DNA of 64,000 bases from Dactylosporangium sucinum (GTDB lineage: Bacteria > Actinomycetota > Actinomycetes > Mycobacteriales > Micromonosporaceae). Positions 1 to 7,444 of the stretch are shown here, in pieces; within the stretch, counting starts at the first letter, position 1; every line of letters begins with the position of its first letter. The notes under the pieces were generated by a model, which searched no databases, was not told where the DNA came from, and worked only from the letters and a program-made list of their open reading frames with translations. The translations under genes and the position numbers were made by a program. The stretch lies in the NCBI RefSeq assembly GCF_014647515.1, contig NZ_BMPI01000050.1, positions 1 to 64,000 on the forward strand. The letters are read 5' to 3'.

Positions 1-264
1 ACGCGCGCATGAAAAATGGGCCGACCGCAGCTCGACGACATCAAAGCGTCGGAGATCGAATCGCTCGTCGAGGAGGTAGCCGGCGACGCACTGCTGGCGG
101 ACGCTGTCGGGGTCGGGTGCCGACAGTCGCAGGACCAGTGCACGGGCGAGCGGTTCGACGGCTTCGCGCGCAGCAGCAGCAAGGTTGCGCGGACCGTTGC
201 CCCTCGCACGGCCGACCGAGCACCCTGCTGGCGCACTGTGGCTCGGCCTCGCCACGATCGACAT
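1..264 (-). CDS. possible C-terminal coding segment, unknown, runs off left edge
   Basis: An open minus-strand frame of 88 codons starts at an ATG (262-264) and continues past the left edge without a stop. About 70% of third positions are G or C in this frame, which is moderate support for coding. The predicted piece is rich in Ala, Arg and Leu and shows no motif I recognise. It lies downstream of a broken CoA-transferase fragment, so it may be a gene end, a remnant, or non-coding. Its base composition is a little less GC-rich near position 1. I assign no function. Confidence 0.25.
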   Translation of the reverse strand, partial: MSIVARPSHSAPAGCSVGRARGNGPRNLAAAAREAVEPLARALVLRLSAPDPDSVRQQCVAGYLLDERFDLRRFDVVELRSAHFSCAR

Positions 265-365
265 GAACGGGGGGGTCGCAGACGCCGCGGTCCGCGAACG
301 TGGATCCCCGCCACGAAGCCCGCCGTATCGTCGGGCTCCCCCTCGCGCTGCGCCTCCACTGGCGG

Positions 366-537
366 TCACTCCCGCGCCAGACCGAGCGTCTTTCCGCCGT
401 CGGGCGGCCGTGGGATTCGTACGACGTCGGCGCCCATATCCGCCAGCATCATGGCCGCGAACGGGCCGGGGGCCGAGGCCCGCGAACTCGATGACCCGTA
501 TCCCGTCCAGGGCCGAAGGATGCTCAGTCGTCGGCAC
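366..537 (-). pseudogene. CaiB/BaiF-type CoA-transferase, frameshifted N-terminal fragment
   Basis: A GTG start at 535-537 overlaps the end of the upstream acyl-CoA dehydrogenase gene and reads MPTTEHPSALDGIRVIEF then AGLG. This is the classic start of a class III CoA-transferase or alpha-methylacyl-CoA racemase. One extra C in a C-run at about 470-475 shifts the frame. The matching continuation GPFAAMMLADMGADVV is open in another frame and stops at 366-368. Family members are about 350-400 aa, so over 80% of the gene is missing. It is a decayed remnant of a gene once co-transcribed with the two dehydrogenases. Confidence 0.75.
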
Positions 538-1621
538 CGGCCGCGCCCAGCAGCAGCGCGAGTCGCTCGTCGTGCCACGACGGGGAGCCGAGCAGGAGTT
601 CGCTCACCTTGGCCCGCCGCAGGAAGATGTGCAGGTCGTGCTCCCAGGTGAAGCCGATCCCGCCGTGCAGCTGGAGCGCCTCGGAGGCGACCGAGCTGCC
701 GGCCCGGCCCGTGATCGATTTGGCCACGCTGGCCGCCTCCGCGCCCCGTGTGAGGTCGTCGTCGAGCACGGCGGCCGCCTCCCAGGTGGTGGCTCTGGCC
801 GCTTCGCACTGGACCAGCATGTCGGTCATGCGGTGCTTGAGCGCCTGGAACCTCCCGATCGGCTCACCGAACTGGTTCCGTTGCTTGGTGTACTCGACGG
901 TCATCGCGAGCATCGTCGAAGCGAGCCCGACCGTTTCGGCGCATTGCAGGGTGACGGCCAGGTTGAAGAGCGCGTCGCCGGCACCGTGGCGCAGGACGGC
1001 GTCGGGCGCGATGACTACGTCGGCGCATGAGACCCGGCCGTGGCGGCGTCCGATGTCGAGCGACTGCATGGGCGCGATCTGCACCCCGGGGGCCGCAACG
1101 TCGACGAGCACCGCGACCGCGCGGCCCTCGAACGTCGCCGCCACGAGCAGATGGGTGGCGGACGGCGCATCCGGCACCCACGCACAGGCCCCGTCGAGGA
1201 CGTATCCCTCGCCGGACTGCCGCAGCGCCGGCGACGGCGGCGCGCCCTGACCCGATCCCCACGTCACGACCGCCGTCCCCGCGGCCACCAGTGGCAGCAA
1301 CCGCCCGCACAAGGAGGGCGGACCGAACTCCGCCACGATGAGCGCGGCGCCGAGGGTCGCACCGAGCGGTGAGGCTTGTGCGACGCGGCCGAACTCCTCC
1401 GCGACGATGCAGGCCTCAGCCACGCCGAGACCGAGGCCGCCGTGCTCCTCCGGCACGGTCAGTGCGTTCCAGCCGAGCTCGGCACCGACCTTCCACAGGC
1501 CGCCGTCGAACTTCGCCGGCGCCTCGGTCACCACCCTGAGCTGGGCGGACGTGCAATGATCGGCCAGCACGGACCGGCACGCGTCGCGGAGGTCGTCCTG
1601 GTCACTGGTCGGAAGTTGCAT
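524..1621 (-). CDS. acyl-CoA dehydrogenase (FadE family)
   Basis: This 365-aa flavoprotein should introduce an alpha,beta double bond into an acyl-CoA and pass electrons to electron-transfer flavoprotein. The N-terminal helical domain (about 1-110) is followed by the beta domain and the C-terminal helical domain, with the KQRNQFGEPIGRFQALKHR signature. FTWEHDLHIFLRR near the C-terminus carries the usual catalytic Glu (about residue 327), so this subunit looks active. It lies 18 bp downstream of a second acyl-CoA dehydrogenase. Such pairs form alpha2beta2 enzymes (FadE28/29, ChsE1/E2) in mycobacterial steroid side-chain degradation, and I infer the same here. Confidence 0.93.
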   Translation of the reverse strand: MQLPTSDQDDLRDACRSVLADHCTSAQLRVVTEAPAKFDGGLWKVGAELGWNALTVPEEHGGLGLGVAEACIVAEEFGRVAQASPLGATLGAALIVAEFGPPSLCGRLLPLVAAGTAVVTWGSGQGAPPSPALRQSGEGYVLDGACAWVPDAPSATHLLVAATFEGRAVAVLVDVAAPGVQIAPMQSLDIGRRHGRVSCADVVIAPDAVLRHGAGDALFNLAVTLQCAETVGLASTMLAMTVEYTKQRNQFGEPIGRFQALKHRMTDMLVQCEAARATTWEAAAVLDDDLTRGAEAASVAKSITGRAGSSVASEALQLHGGIGFTWEHDLHIFLRRAKVSELLLGSPSWHDERLALLLGAAGADD

Positions 1622-1639
1622 TGCCGTCCCTCTCCTCGG

Positions 1640-2818
1640 CTAGCGGGGCAGGCCGAGTCCCCGCTCGGCGACCAGGTTGCGCAGGACCTCGTTGGACCCT
1701 GCCGAGATCGTGTAGCCACGAGCGAAGAGAAAGGCCTTCTGCCAGTACCCGGCATCTGGTGCCCCGGCCTCGTCCTCGCCCCACACCGCGGACTCACCCA
1801 TGAGTTCCTGGGCGTAGGTCGCGGCGTCGAGGTTGGTCTCCGAGAACATCAGCTTCACCACTGGGGCGTCGAAGGGACGCTCGGCGCCCGCCGCCTCCCG
1901 CAGGACGCCCTCGAAGCCGAGCAGGTCGGTGGCCTGCGCGCGGGCGTAGAGGTGCCCGAGCCGCTGCCGGACGTCGGACCGGTCGAGCAGCCGCGTGCCG
2001 GCGGCGTCGGCGTTGCGGGCCGTGTAGTCGACCATGCGGGACACCTTGGCGACAACTGGGTCCTCCCGCACACTGTGGGAGCGCTCGCGGGCCAGCGCCG
2101 AGCGGGCGATCGCCCAGCCCTGTCCCGCGGCGCCGATGAGGGCGTCACCCGGTAGGTGCACGTCATCGAAGAACACCTCGTTGAAGTCGCTGGCCCCCGT
2201 GATGTCGCGAAGGGGCCGGACGGTGATCCCGGGCGAGCGCATGTCCACGATGAATGCGCCGATGCCCTTGTGCTTCGGGGCGTCGGGATCCGTGCGAGCG
2301 AGCAGGAAACCGAGGTCCGCGACGTGCGCGTGGGTGGTCCAGACCTTCTGACCGTTGACAACCCAGCCATCGCCACTGCGCCGCGCGGTGGCGCGCAGGG
2401 ACGCCAGGTCGCTTCCGGCCTCGGGCTCGCTGAACAGCTGGCACCACAGATCCGCGAAGGACCGGATCCGGGGCAGGTACGTGCTCTTCTGCCGGTCGCT
2501 GCCGTGCTCGAACAGCGCTCCGCAGACGAGGTTCCAGGCGCCGATCGCCCGAGGCACCTGGGCGGCGGCCAGCTCCTCGTCGAGCACGAAGTCACGCAGC
2601 GGGTCGAGCACTCCCGAGCCGCCCCACTCGACCGGCCAGTCCGAGCCCATCAGGCCGGCCGTGAACAGGCTGGCGCACCATTCGCGATAGGCCGGCAGGT
2701 CGGCCACCTCGGGGCTCCGGGTGCCGGGAAGGCGTGGCAGATCGGGGCGGTGCGCGGCGATGTGCGCGCGCACCGCCCGCTGGAACTCCAGCAGGTCGTC
2801 ACTGAGGGCAAGCCGCAT
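1640..2818 (-). CDS. acyl-CoA dehydrogenase (FadE family)
   Basis: This 392-aa acyl-CoA dehydrogenase has the FAD-contact segment QLFSEPEAGSDLASLRATA and the NGQKVWTTHAHVADLGFLLART strand typical of FadE26/FadE29-like proteins. The C-terminal half contains GYTISAGSNEVLRNLVAERGLGLP, also typical of this clade. I see no obvious Glu base at the usual place, which is common in the partner subunit of heterotetrameric enzymes. The ATG start at 2818 is the first gene of the leftmost minus operon; the next gene is another acyl-CoA dehydrogenase that retains the base. Subunit pairing is an inference. Confidence 0.93.
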   Translation of the reverse strand: MRLALSDDLLEFQRAVRAHIAAHRPDLPRLPGTRSPEVADLPAYREWCASLFTAGLMGSDWPVEWGGSGVLDPLRDFVLDEELAAAQVPRAIGAWNLVCGALFEHGSDRQKSTYLPRIRSFADLWCQLFSEPEAGSDLASLRATARRSGDGWVVNGQKVWTTHAHVADLGFLLARTDPDAPKHKGIGAFIVDMRSPGITVRPLRDITGASDFNEVFFDDVHLPGDALIGAAGQGWAIARSALARERSHSVREDPVVAKVSRMVDYTARNADAAGTRLLDRSDVRQRLGHLYARAQATDLLGFEGVLREAAGAERPFDAPVVKLMFSETNLDAATYAQELMGESAVWGEDEAGAPDAGYWQKAFLFARGYTISAGSNEVLRNLVAERGLGLPR

Positions 2819-2855
2819 CGTGCTCCCATCATGTCACACTTGGTTAGCCACCTGA

Positions 2856-3139
2856 TCATTGACGTGCGGTGAACGTCTCGGCGAAGGCGTCCATCGCCTT
2901 CATCTTGCCGGTGCGTGCCTGCGGCTCGCCGGTCCGGAGGATGCCGCACGGCGTGACCATGAGGCCGCTGACGCCGGTCTGCCCGGCCGCCCCGCGACCG
3001 CGTGCGCTTGCGCAGCTTGCCGACGGTCTCGCCTTGGCATAGCGCACCGCCGCGGCCACATCTCCCGGTCGACGATGTCGCGGGTGAGCTCGAACAGATC
3101 CGCCGACTCCGGGCTCGGCATGATCCGCGCTGCGGGCAT
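2856..3139 (-). pseudogene. fused remnants: acyl-CoA dehydrogenase N-terminus then LLM-like C-terminus
   Basis: Behind a good ribosome site (AGGAGG), an ATG at 3139 opens SPESADLFELTRDIVDREMWP, a typical acyl-CoA dehydrogenase N-terminus. The similarity ends after about 30 codons at roughly 3055. A different frame then continues from about 3059 to a stop at 2856-2858. Its last part (GVSGLMVTPCGI, then KMKAMDAFAETF) resembles the C-terminus of LLM-class F420 or flavin oxidoreductases, which is a weaker assignment. The two pieces are joined in different frames, consistent with deletion between two genes. No intact product is possible. The gap between real genes here is 2819-3242. Confidence 0.55.
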
Positions 3140-3193
3140 GAGACCTCCTGGGTGGGGTGACGTGGTGCCAACAGTCCCCGTCATCGCTATCCT

Positions 3194-3210
3194 GGTGTAC
3201 TAAGATATCG
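3194..3210. promoter_or_regulatory. candidate operator half-site (CTAAG)
   Basis: GGTGTACTAAGATATCG lies about 33-49 bp upstream of the nitronate monooxygenase start. CTAAG at 3200-3204 matches the motif found in most other promoter gaps of this window. Only one arm is clear here. Confidence 0.4.
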
Positions 3211-3242
3211 GAGAGAGAGCGTCAGGCGGAAGGGAACCGACA

Positions 3243-4232
3243 GTGATTCGCACGCGCTTCACCGACATGTTCGGTGTCCAGCACCCCATCACGTGCGGTG
3301 GGATGACCGGGCTGGGAACCGCCGAGCTGATCTCCGCCGTCGCCAACGCCGGAGCGCTCGGCTTCCTCACCGCGCTCACGCAGCCCACGCCCGAAGACCT
3401 CGCCAAGGAGATAGCGCGGACGCGCGAGCTGACCGACCGGCCCTTCGGCGTCAACCTGACAATCCTGCCGACGATCAACCCCGTGCCCTACGACGAGTAC
3501 CGCGCCGCGATCATCGAGTCCGGAGTCAAGGTGGTCGAGACGGCCGGTTCGAGTCCACAGCCGCACCTGCCCGACTTCAAGGCAGCCGGCGTGAAGGTCA
3601 TCCACAAGGCGACCAGCGTGCGACACGCGCTCTCCGCGCAACGCCACGGCGTGGACGTGGTCAGCATCGACGGCTTCGAGTGCGCCGGACACCCGGGCGA
3701 GGACGACGTCGCGGGACTGGTACTCATCCCGGCCGCGGTCGCCCGGCTGTCGATCCCGGTCATCGCGTCGGGCGGCGTCGCGACCGGCGCGGGGCTCGCC
3801 GCCGTGCTCGCGCTCGGCGCGGACGGGGCCAACATGGGAACCCGCTTCATGGCCACCACCGAGGCGCCGATCCACGACAATGTCAAGCGCCAGATCGTGG
3901 CCAACACGGAACGGGACACGGTCCTGGTCTTCCGCGAGTTTCACAACACCGCTCGGGTCGCGCGCAACAGCATCTCCAACCAGATCATCGAAATCTCCGC
4001 GCGATCCGACGCGACCTTCGCCGACGTCGCCGAGCTGGCCTCGGGCGCGCGGGGCCGAGCCGATGTCCTCGGCGCGGGTGACATGGAAGGCGGCCTGTGG
4101 TGGGCGAGCCAGGCGCAGGGGCTCATCGAGGACGTGGGCACGTGCGCGAACGTCGTGGCACGCATCATCGCGGAAGCGGAGCAAGTCATCACCCGCCGCC
4201 TCCCCTCGCTCGTCGGGGCCCCCGTTGGCTGA
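3243..4232 (+). CDS. nitronate monooxygenase / 2-nitropropane dioxygenase family
   Basis: This 329-aa FMN TIM-barrel protein is of the NMO/NPD family, which oxidises alkyl nitronates or acts as a related FMN enoyl reductase. Visible motifs are the N-terminal MFGVQHPITCGGM, the FMN loop ECAGHPG (146-152), ASGGVATG (175-182) and MGTRFMATTE (198-207). Many such genes sit in actinobacterial catabolic islands where their substrate is unknown, so nitronate activity is only the family label. The GTG start at 3243 follows a short purine-rich stretch. The stop overlaps the start of the next gene (crotonase), indicating translational coupling. Confidence 0.9.
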   Translation: MIRTRFTDMFGVQHPITCGGMTGLGTAELISAVANAGALGFLTALTQPTPEDLAKEIARTRELTDRPFGVNLTILPTINPVPYDEYRAAIIESGVKVVETAGSSPQPHLPDFKAAGVKVIHKATSVRHALSAQRHGVDVVSIDGFECAGHPGEDDVAGLVLIPAAVARLSIPVIASGGVATGAGLAAVLALGADGANMGTRFMATTEAPIHDNVKRQIVANTERDTVLVFREFHNTARVARNSISNQIIEISARSDATFADVAELASGARGRADVLGAGDMEGGLWWASQAQGLIEDVGTCANVVARIIAEAEQVITRRLPSLVGAPVG

Positions 4233-4995
4233 CGACGACGCCGTCCTGTTCGACGTCCACGACGGCATCGCCCACGTCACGCTCAACCGCCCCGCCACCG
4301 GCAACGCGCTCGACGTCCCGCTCAGTCAGGGTCTGGCCCGTGCCGTCGCCGCGGCAGCCGAAGAGACCGAGGTCAAGGCGGTGCTGCTGTCCGGCGCGGG
4401 CAAGCTCTTCTGCGGCGGCGGGGACCTCCGATCCATGCGGGCGGCGGCCGACCGGGGCGCCTACGTGCGCCAACTGGTGGACGCGGCACACGCGGCCGTC
4501 CGTGAGCTGGCGGCGCTCGCCAAGCCTGTCGTGGTCTCGGTGCACGGGCCTGCCGCGGGCGCCGGGCTCTCCCTCCTGCTGCTGTCGGACATCGTGCTCG
4601 CGGCGCCGTCTGCCAGCTTCACGACCGCGTACACCTCGGTCGGGCTCACCCCGGACTGCGGGCAGTCCTGGATGCTGCCGCGGGTGATCGGGCTCCGCCG
4701 CGCCCTCGACCTGACCCTGATTCCGAGACGATTGTCGGCGGAGGAGGCGCTCGAGCTCGGCATCGTCAGCCGCGTGGTCGATGCCGAGTCGCTGACGGCG
4801 GAGGCGCACGCCGTTGCCGAGCGGTTGGCGCACGGACCGGCAGCCGCACTCGGGGCCGCCCGTTGGCTGCTGCGGGCCGGCTTTGCCGAGGGCTTCGCCG
4901 AGCACCTCGACCGCGAAGCCGACGCGATCGCCCGGCGTGCGGCCAGCGACGAAGCGGGCACATTGATCAGCGAATTTCTGGTACCACGAAACTAG
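4225..4995 (+). CDS. enoyl-CoA hydratase/isomerase (PaaG-like crotonase)
   Basis: This 256-aa crotonase-fold protein begins at TTG 4225, overlapping the previous stop. LFCGGGDLR (61-69) and HGPAAGAGLSL form the oxyanion hole. The two hydratase glutamates are absent: the usual first site is in TAYTSVG, and the second loop reads TPDCGQSWMLPR with Asp144. That Asp-only pattern is seen in PaaG-type delta3,delta2-enoyl-CoA isomerases, so isomerisation is more likely than hydration. The gene sits between a nitronate monooxygenase and an SDR in a three-gene plus-strand operon. Confidence 0.9.
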   Translation: MADDDAVLFDVHDGIAHVTLNRPATGNALDVPLSQGLARAVAAAAEETEVKAVLLSGAGKLFCGGGDLRSMRAAADRGAYVRQLVDAAHAAVRELAALAKPVVVSVHGPAAGAGLSLLLLSDIVLAAPSASFTTAYTSVGLTPDCGQSWMLPRVIGLRRALDLTLIPRRLSAEEALELGIVSRVVDAESLTAEAHAVAERLAHGPAAALGAARWLLRAGFAEGFAEHLDREADAIARRAASDEAGTLISEFLVPRN

Positions 4996-5007
4996 GAGGA
5001 CTGCGCA

Positions 5008-5880
5008 ATGTCTCCTCAGGTCTGGCTCGTCACCGGCTCCTCACGCGGTTTCGGCCGAGCACTCGTCACCGCGGCCCTCGATGCGGGTGACCCGGTCGTC
5101 GCCACGGCCCGCAAACCCGAGGTCCTGCAGGATCTCGTCGACCGTCACGGCGACCGCGTCCGCACATTCGCCCTGGATGTGACCGATCCGGCGTCGGCCC
5201 AGGCTGCGGTCGACGCCGCCGTCGCGAGCTTCGGTCGCATCGACGTCGTGGTCAACAACGCCGGCTACGCCAACATCGCCCCGATCGAGACCGCGCCGTC
5301 CGACGACGTCCGCCGTCAGATCGAGACCAACTTCTGGGGCGTCTACAACGTCTCGCGCGCCGCCCTGCCCGCGATGAAGCGCCAGGGGTCCGGAACGATC
5401 GTGCAGTTCTCCTCCGTCGGCGGGCGGGTCGGTGGCACTCCCGGACTGGGTGCCTACCAGGCGGCCAAGTTCGCGGTCGACGGCCTCACCCGCGTCCTGG
5501 CGGCCGAGACCGCGCCGTTCGGGATCCGGTACCTCGTGGTGGAGCCGGGAGGCTTCGACACCGACTGGTCCGGACCATCCATGCAGATCCAGGATATTCC
5601 GGCGGAATACGACGCCACGGTCGGCGCGATGGCACGCCTCATGAACACCCCGGCGGTCCGGATCGGCGACCCGAAGCGGGCGGGAGAAATCCTGGTCCGG
5701 GTGGTCAAACGCGAGCGCGTCCCCTCCCACCTGCTCCTCGGGGCCGGCGCGGTCCGCTCCGCCAACCGGTACTCCGAGGAACAGATCACCGAGGCCGGCA
5801 TCTGGCAGGAGGTCAGCGCGTCGGCGGACTCCGACCAGCCGTACCCCGTCGCGCTGCCCGCTGACGAGCCCGCCAGCTAG
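5008..5880 (+). CDS. SDR family oxidoreductase
   Basis: This 290-aa classical short-chain dehydrogenase has the TGSSRGFG nucleotide loop at 9-16, NNAG at 83-86, Ser135/136 and the Tyr150-x3-Lys154 pair. The sequence resembles the long oxidoreductases of the DltE/YbbO-like group more than FabG. AGGAGG at 4994-4999 sets the ATG. The final codon forms a CTAG palindrome at 5877-5880 shared with the stop of the convergent ferredoxin reductase. Substrate unknown; probably an alcohol or ketone formed in the pathway. Confidence 0.9.
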   Translation: MSPQVWLVTGSSRGFGRALVTAALDAGDPVVATARKPEVLQDLVDRHGDRVRTFALDVTDPASAQAAVDAAVASFGRIDVVVNNAGYANIAPIETAPSDDVRRQIETNFWGVYNVSRAALPAMKRQGSGTIVQFSSVGGRVGGTPGLGAYQAAKFAVDGLTRVLAAETAPFGIRYLVVEPGGFDTDWSGPSMQIQDIPAEYDATVGAMARLMNTPAVRIGDPKRAGEILVRVVKRERVPSHLLLGAGAVRSANRYSEEQITEAGIWQEVSASADSDQPYPVALPADEPAS

Positions 5881-7130
5881 CCGGCGGCCCGCGACGCGAC
5901 GGCCCTGGGTGTCGCTCGGGTCTTGAGGTCGAAGCCGGGCGCGGAAGCCTCGGCGTACGTCACGGGTTCGGGCGACGCGAGGAGCTTGCGCGACGCCAGG
6001 TGTGACCTGGCGTCGCGCACGGAGTCCACGCCCACGAGAGCGCCGTTGCGGAAGCACAGCACCGAAAAGTGGCCCGCCTCGGGTGCACCGGTCACGACGG
6101 TCTGGTCGTGACCGGCCGTGAGGCCGGCCAGCTGGATGCGCAGGTCGCCCTGATCGCTCCAGAACCACGGTACCGGCTCGAAGGCCTCGTCGACCCCACC
6201 GGCGATCTCCCTGGCGACGTGGCGGGCCTGATCGGTGGCGTTCTGGACCGACTCGAGCCGCACCGGCCCGGGCGCGAACCTGGTCGGGAAGCGCGCGCAG
6301 TCGCCGATCGCGAAGATGTACGGGTCAGAGGTGCGCAGGTACGCGTCGACCACGACCCCGTCGTCGACCGCGAGTCCGGCGTCGACGGCCAGGCCGCTCT
6401 CGACGCTCACGCCGACGCCGACGACGAGCGCGTCGGCCCGAAGTTCCGCGCCCTGCGCCGTCGTGACCGAACGCACCCGGCCGCCGGGCGCGACGATCGA
6501 AGCGAGCGAGTCGCCGAGCAGCACCGCGGTGCCCAGGGCACGGTGGAAGGAGAGTGCGTACTGCGAGAGCTCCGCGGAGACCGCGCGTCCCATGAGCCGC
6601 GGCGCCAGTTCCACCACGGTGACCTCGGCGCCGCGCTTGCGGGCCCGCGCCGCAACCTCCAGGCCGATGAAGCCACCGCCGACCACAACCACGTCGCGGG
6701 CCCCGGCGAGGGCGGCACGCAGCCCGCCGGCGTCGCCCAGGCTGCGCAGGACGTGGACGCCGGACGCGTGGGCGCCGTCGTGCGGGAGGCGCCGCGGCAC
6801 GGCGCCGGTCGCCAGGACCAGCCACTCGTAGGACAGCTCGCTGCCGTCGTCGAGAGCGACGCTGCGCCTCGCGCGGTCGATCGACGTGACGCGGGTGGCG
6901 AGCCGGAGATCGACGCGGTGCTCGGCGTACACCGGGGCGGCACGCACCTGGAGGTCGTCGGCGTCCTCCGAGTGGTCGAGGAAGCCCTTGGACAGTGGCG
7001 GCCGCCGGTAGGGGAGCTCAGGCTCGGCGCCGACCAGGGTGACCGGCCTACCGTAGCCGGCCGCGCGAAGTCCGAGTGCCGCCTCGGCGCCGGCCTGTCC
7101 AGCGCCGACGACGACCACGCCGCCGGGCAT
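5877..7130 (-). CDS. FAD-dependent ferredoxin reductase
   Basis: This 417-aa NAD(P)H:ferredoxin reductase is of the putidaredoxin-reductase/BphA4 type. It carries VVVVGAGQAGAEAA (FAD Rossmann loop), RRPPLSK, VVVVGGGFIGLEVAA (NAD loop), the GD motif IFAIGDCARFP, and a C-terminal ferredoxin-docking domain. The ATG at 7130 shares one base with the stop of the ferredoxin gene. I chose it over upstream codons because the FAD motif starts at once. It should pass electrons from NAD(P)H to the adjacent [2Fe-2S] ferredoxin and on to the P450, making a complete class I P450 set in one operon. Confidence 0.95.
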   Translation of the reverse strand: MPGGVVVVGAGQAGAEAALGLRAAGYGRPVTLVGAEPELPYRRPPLSKGFLDHSEDADDLQVRAAPVYAEHRVDLRLATRVTSIDRARRSVALDDGSELSYEWLVLATGAVPRRLPHDGAHASGVHVLRSLGDAGGLRAALAGARDVVVVGGGFIGLEVAARARKRGAEVTVVELAPRLMGRAVSAELSQYALSFHRALGTAVLLGDSLASIVAPGGRVRSVTTAQGAELRADALVVGVGVSVESGLAVDAGLAVDDGVVVDAYLRTSDPYIFAIGDCARFPTRFAPGPVRLESVQNATDQARHVAREIAGGVDEAFEPVPWFWSDQGDLRIQLAGLTAGHDQTVVTGAPEAGHFSVLCFRNGALVGVDSVRDARSHLASRKLLASPEPVTYAEASAPGFDLKTRATPRAVASRAAG

Positions 7131-7444
7131 CAGTTCTGCGCCTCGGGCGTCCGGACCACGAACTCGCTGTCGGGGCCGACGGCAAGCTGGCAGCTCAGCC
7201 GGCTGTTCGCGCGGCGAGGGCAGGCCGCGAAGTTCAGCATCTCGTCCTCCTCGTCGGACGCGGGTCCGTCGGTCTCCGGCGAGACGACGTACACGTGGCA
7301 GGTCGCACACATGAGCTCGCCACCGCACTCGCCGACGATGCCGGGCACCCCGTTGAGCACGGCCGCGGCCATGACGGACTGCCCCTCCTTCACGTCGAGC
7401 GTGCGCTCGGTGCCGTCCGCGTGGACGTAGACCACCTTGGGCAT
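7130..7444 (-). CDS. [2Fe-2S] ferredoxin (putidaredoxin/adrenodoxin type)
   Basis: This 104-aa ferredoxin has Cys40, Cys46, Cys49 and Cys85 in the C-x5-C-x2-C-xn-C order of adrenodoxin-type proteins (GECGGELMCATC, later RLSCQL), plus an extra Cys75. The acidic stretch ASDEEDEML is the usual partner-binding helix. It lies between the P450 and the ferredoxin reductase, sharing single bases with both. It almost certainly shuttles electrons between them in the cytoplasm. Confidence 0.95.
   Translation of the reverse strand: MPKVVYVHADGTERTLDVKEGQSVMAAAVLNGVPGIVGECGGELMCATCHVYVVSPETDGPASDEEDEMLNFAACPRRANSRLSCQLAVGPDSEFVVRTPEAQN

Noticed and set aside
16..651. Plus-strand frame at the left edge
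   Set aside because: Overlaps the CoA-transferase fragment and dehydrogenase; Arg/Pro-rich with no motif.
3222..4304. Long open frame on the minus strand opposite the nitronate monooxygenase
   Set aside because: Shadow of high third-position GC; no family motif, and the plus-strand gene has complete NMO motifs.
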